A program made the position numbers and the translations under genes. This document shows, piece by piece, positions 62,613 through 64,000 of a stretch of 64,000 nt of DNA. Source of the stretch: Exilibacterium tricleocarpae (lineage in GTDB: Bacteria; Pseudomonadota; Gammaproteobacteria; Pseudomonadales; Cellvibrionaceae); the NCBI RefSeq assembly GCF_007004655.1, contig NZ_ML660098.1, positions 1 to 64,000 on the forward strand, read 5' to 3'. Below the pieces are notes generated by a model. The model was not told the DNA's origin and ran no database searches. It worked only from the letters and a program-made list of their open reading frames with translations. Numbering within the stretch: the first letter of the stretch is position 1; every line of letters starts with the position of its first letter.

Positions 62613-62928
62613 TCATACATATATTTCACGTTCTTTTTTGTCTGCTTTTCTGGCAGAGATAATACGGATTGAATCATTCACTTTTATACAATGGCATACG
62701 ATTGACAATCTCGAATGGATACTGGTGCCTAGAAGAATGAATCTATCATTCATCATCAGAATGATCGGGATCGGAAATTAAACGGGCAAATTGATCAGTA
62801 AAAACTGTCTTGGTTTCGTCAAAGGTGACGTCATGCTTCTTCTTGGAAGTACTCTTTTTGGAAGTACTCTTCTTCTCATCCCATTCAAACCTTAGATAGC
62901 TAGCAACGACACTATAACCACACTGCAA
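62613..62928 (-). pseudogene. frameshifted brnT-type toxin gene
   Basis: The first frame (62928-62746) reads LRFEWDEKK ... VTFDETKTVFTDQFARLISDPDHSDDE and stops. The next frame continues as NDRFILLGTSIHSRLSIVCHCIKVNDSIRIISARKADKKEREIY to TGA at 62613. Together they are a complete BrnT ribonuclease toxin broken by a single-base frameshift. A short in-frame duplication (STSKK twice) lies near residue 20. The BrnA antitoxin gene expected downstream is missing. Confidence 0.75.
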
Positions 62929-62934
62929 TTACAG

Positions 62935-63216
62935 TCAAGCGACTTGATAGCTCCGTCGCCTCTTAAGAGCCTGGTCTATAGCGACTACTCTTGGTGCCGT
63001 TAAACAGCTAACCCATGTTGACTCCGATCGCGTTACAAATCTCTTCAGGCGGAACTGTCTTTGGGAGCGATGCCAGTGCTTCGCTGCTGCACGATCCATT
63101 CCCAGCTCTTCCAGTAAGTCAAGGTACTTCTTCACGGCATGCCTTTTCCGGGAGCCATCATTGTAGCTGGGGTCGTAGTGCTTGGAAATTGATCGATTAA
63201 CCAAATCCTCCATCAA
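62935..63216 (-). CDS. unknown small basic protein
   Basis: 93 residues, strongly basic and mostly helical (RSISKHYDPSYNDGSRKRHAVKKYLDLLEELG ... RSQRQFRLKRFVTRSESTW). It could be a DNA-binding protein or the fragment of a recombinase; I recognise no family. It stops 6 bp before the brnT remnant begins. Confidence 0.35.
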   Translation of the reverse strand: MMEDLVNRSISKHYDPSYNDGSRKRHAVKKYLDLLEELGMDRAAAKHWHRSQRQFRLKRFVTRSESTWVSCLTAPRVVAIDQALKRRRSYQVA

Positions 63217-63294
63217 GTTTCCGACAGCCGAGGTTACGCAGTATAAAAAGCAAGCACTACGACCCCTCTACTCGGCCTACTATTGCCGGAGATA

Positions 63295-63963
63295 TCAGCC
63301 TTGACGCCATTTCTCAATAGAAGCTTTGTCGAAGACCCACCAGTTATCTCCGTCTTGCCAATCCTGTCTTGCTTCTTGAGTGAGCGTAAACTTTTCGTTC
63401 GGGTTATGTTGACAGAATTTAGCACGCCGGCTTTTCGCACGTTTTGGCTGTACTCCAAATCCCCCGTCAATGTATTTTCTCCCCCCTTCAAATTTAGTCA
63501 GGCCCGTATATCCATAGACTGGAACATGGCAATGGTTGACACGGAAATAAACAGCCAGCTCATGGGCAAAAGAGCTGATTCCATCGTCCGGAGCAACCCC
63601 GGAAAAGCACGCGAAGACTTTAACCTTCCTAATCCTATGGGAAAGCAATCGAATGCCTTGGTATTGCTGCAAAAAGTCAGGTAGATTTACATCAATTTTT
63701 CCCAATAGATGCGCCCCTAGCTGATCTGGACTGATTACTCTTGCATCAAGCGGTTCACGCAGACTCAAAGTGGTATTTAAACCGCCATGTCCAGTTATGT
63801 ATAAGACCCCATACTCGCCGCCTTGGCCATGTAACTCGCCAAGAAATTTCTTTTCACCGTCGTCTATTGTCGCATTAAAATTATTGAAGTACTTATCATG
63901 AGGCGTGACGTGATTGTAAAACTCAGTTCTTGTCACCAAAGGTAAATAAAAAATGTGGTTCAT
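63295..63963 (-). CDS. possible caspase-like (clan CD) cysteine peptidase
   Basis: 222 residues from ATG 63963, after AGAGGA at 7 bases. The arrangement YGVLYITGHGG (candidate catalytic His near 55) followed ~70 residues later by VKVFACFSG (candidate Cys) is the His-then-Cys order of caspase-fold peptidases such as C80, CHAT and C14. NLPDFLQQY and SFAHELAVYF frame it. No partner domain or signal peptide. The call rests on two motifs only. The upstream region runs off the window. Confidence 0.45.
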   Translation of the reverse strand: MNHIFYLPLVTRTEFYNHVTPHDKYFNNFNATIDDGEKKFLGELHGQGGEYGVLYITGHGGLNTTLSLREPLDARVISPDQLGAHLLGKIDVNLPDFLQQYQGIRLLSHRIRKVKVFACFSGVAPDDGISSFAHELAVYFRVNHCHVPVYGYTGLTKFEGGRKYIDGGFGVQPKRAKSRRAKFCQHNPNEKFTLTQEARQDWQDGDNWWVFDKASIEKWRQG

Positions 63964-64000
63964 GTTTTTTCCTCTTAGTAGGTTTAAAAACAATGAAACG

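Noticed and set aside
61620-64000. Second integron cassette array at the right end
   Set aside because: The small same-strand genes look cassette-like, but no pair of attC core sites could be found between them.

Overview
The window reads as chromosomal DNA of a GC-rich, probably marine or saprophytic gammaproteobacterium. A Cellvibrionales/Alteromonadales-type host is inferred from the mix of an SOS-controlled integron, secreted sugar-modifying enzymes, an ornithine-lipid synthase type acyltransferase and large surface proteins. No rRNA, tRNA or CRISPR array was seen. Where a search would be decisive this is stated; all family calls come from motifs and context read by eye.

Layout. (1) 1-3.7 kb: the proximal end of an integron. 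An integrase gene on + has a LexA box in its promoter, and two cassettes on - run away from it, separated by an attC site. A possible group II intron end lies at the left edge. The 3' end of intI overlaps a metallopeptidase gene tail to tail, suggesting a rearrangement. (2) 4.6-6.3 kb: ilvD. (3) 6.4-24.1 kb, all on -: an 18-kb contractile injection system. Every recognisable part is of the phage P2 tail type: spike V, wedge W, sheath FI, tube FII, E/E+E' with a frameshift signal, two J paralogues, I, fibre H, U, X and D. There are no head, packaging, lysis or integrase genes. The cluster ends in a AAA+ ATPase, a DUF4157-WHH nuclease and its SUKH immunity protein, which are hallmarks of extracellular contractile injection systems (eCIS). 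This P2-tail/eCIS hybrid is the most interesting system here. (4) 24.2-29.4 kb: a 1755-residue lipoprotein with six cadherin-like modules and a PQQ-type propeller, just upstream of the injection operon.

(5) 30-39 kb: a MacB-type ABC exporter operon (adaptor, ATPase, permease, serine hydrolase) divergent from an NtrC-type regulator and sensor kinase. A sigma-54 promoter and paired palindromes sit between them. (6) 39.2-45 kb: Tat-exported Gfo/Idh/MocA oxidoreductases, a double DUF1080 protein and an enolase-superfamily enzyme, suggesting extracytoplasmic 3-keto-glycoside or sugar-acid metabolism. (7) 45.8-49.7 kb: YHS, DinB-like, OlsF-like and ATP-grasp genes in one operon. (8) 50-61.5 kb: an MDR oxidoreductase with divergent LysR gene, a secreted S8 protease, an M20 amidohydrolase, a CheA-like kinase, and the glutathione-dependent formaldehyde pair fghA/frmA. 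(9) 61.7-64 kb: small accessory genes, including GNAT, a frameshifted brnT and a caspase-like protein.

Gene-free stretches are rich in structured repeats. A family of hairpin elements with 30-bp arms and a shared inner palindrome occurs near 6.3, 50.0 and 59.3 kb. A 254-bp near-palindrome lies at 45.5 kb, and a large folded repeat sits inside the tail operon at 20 kb.
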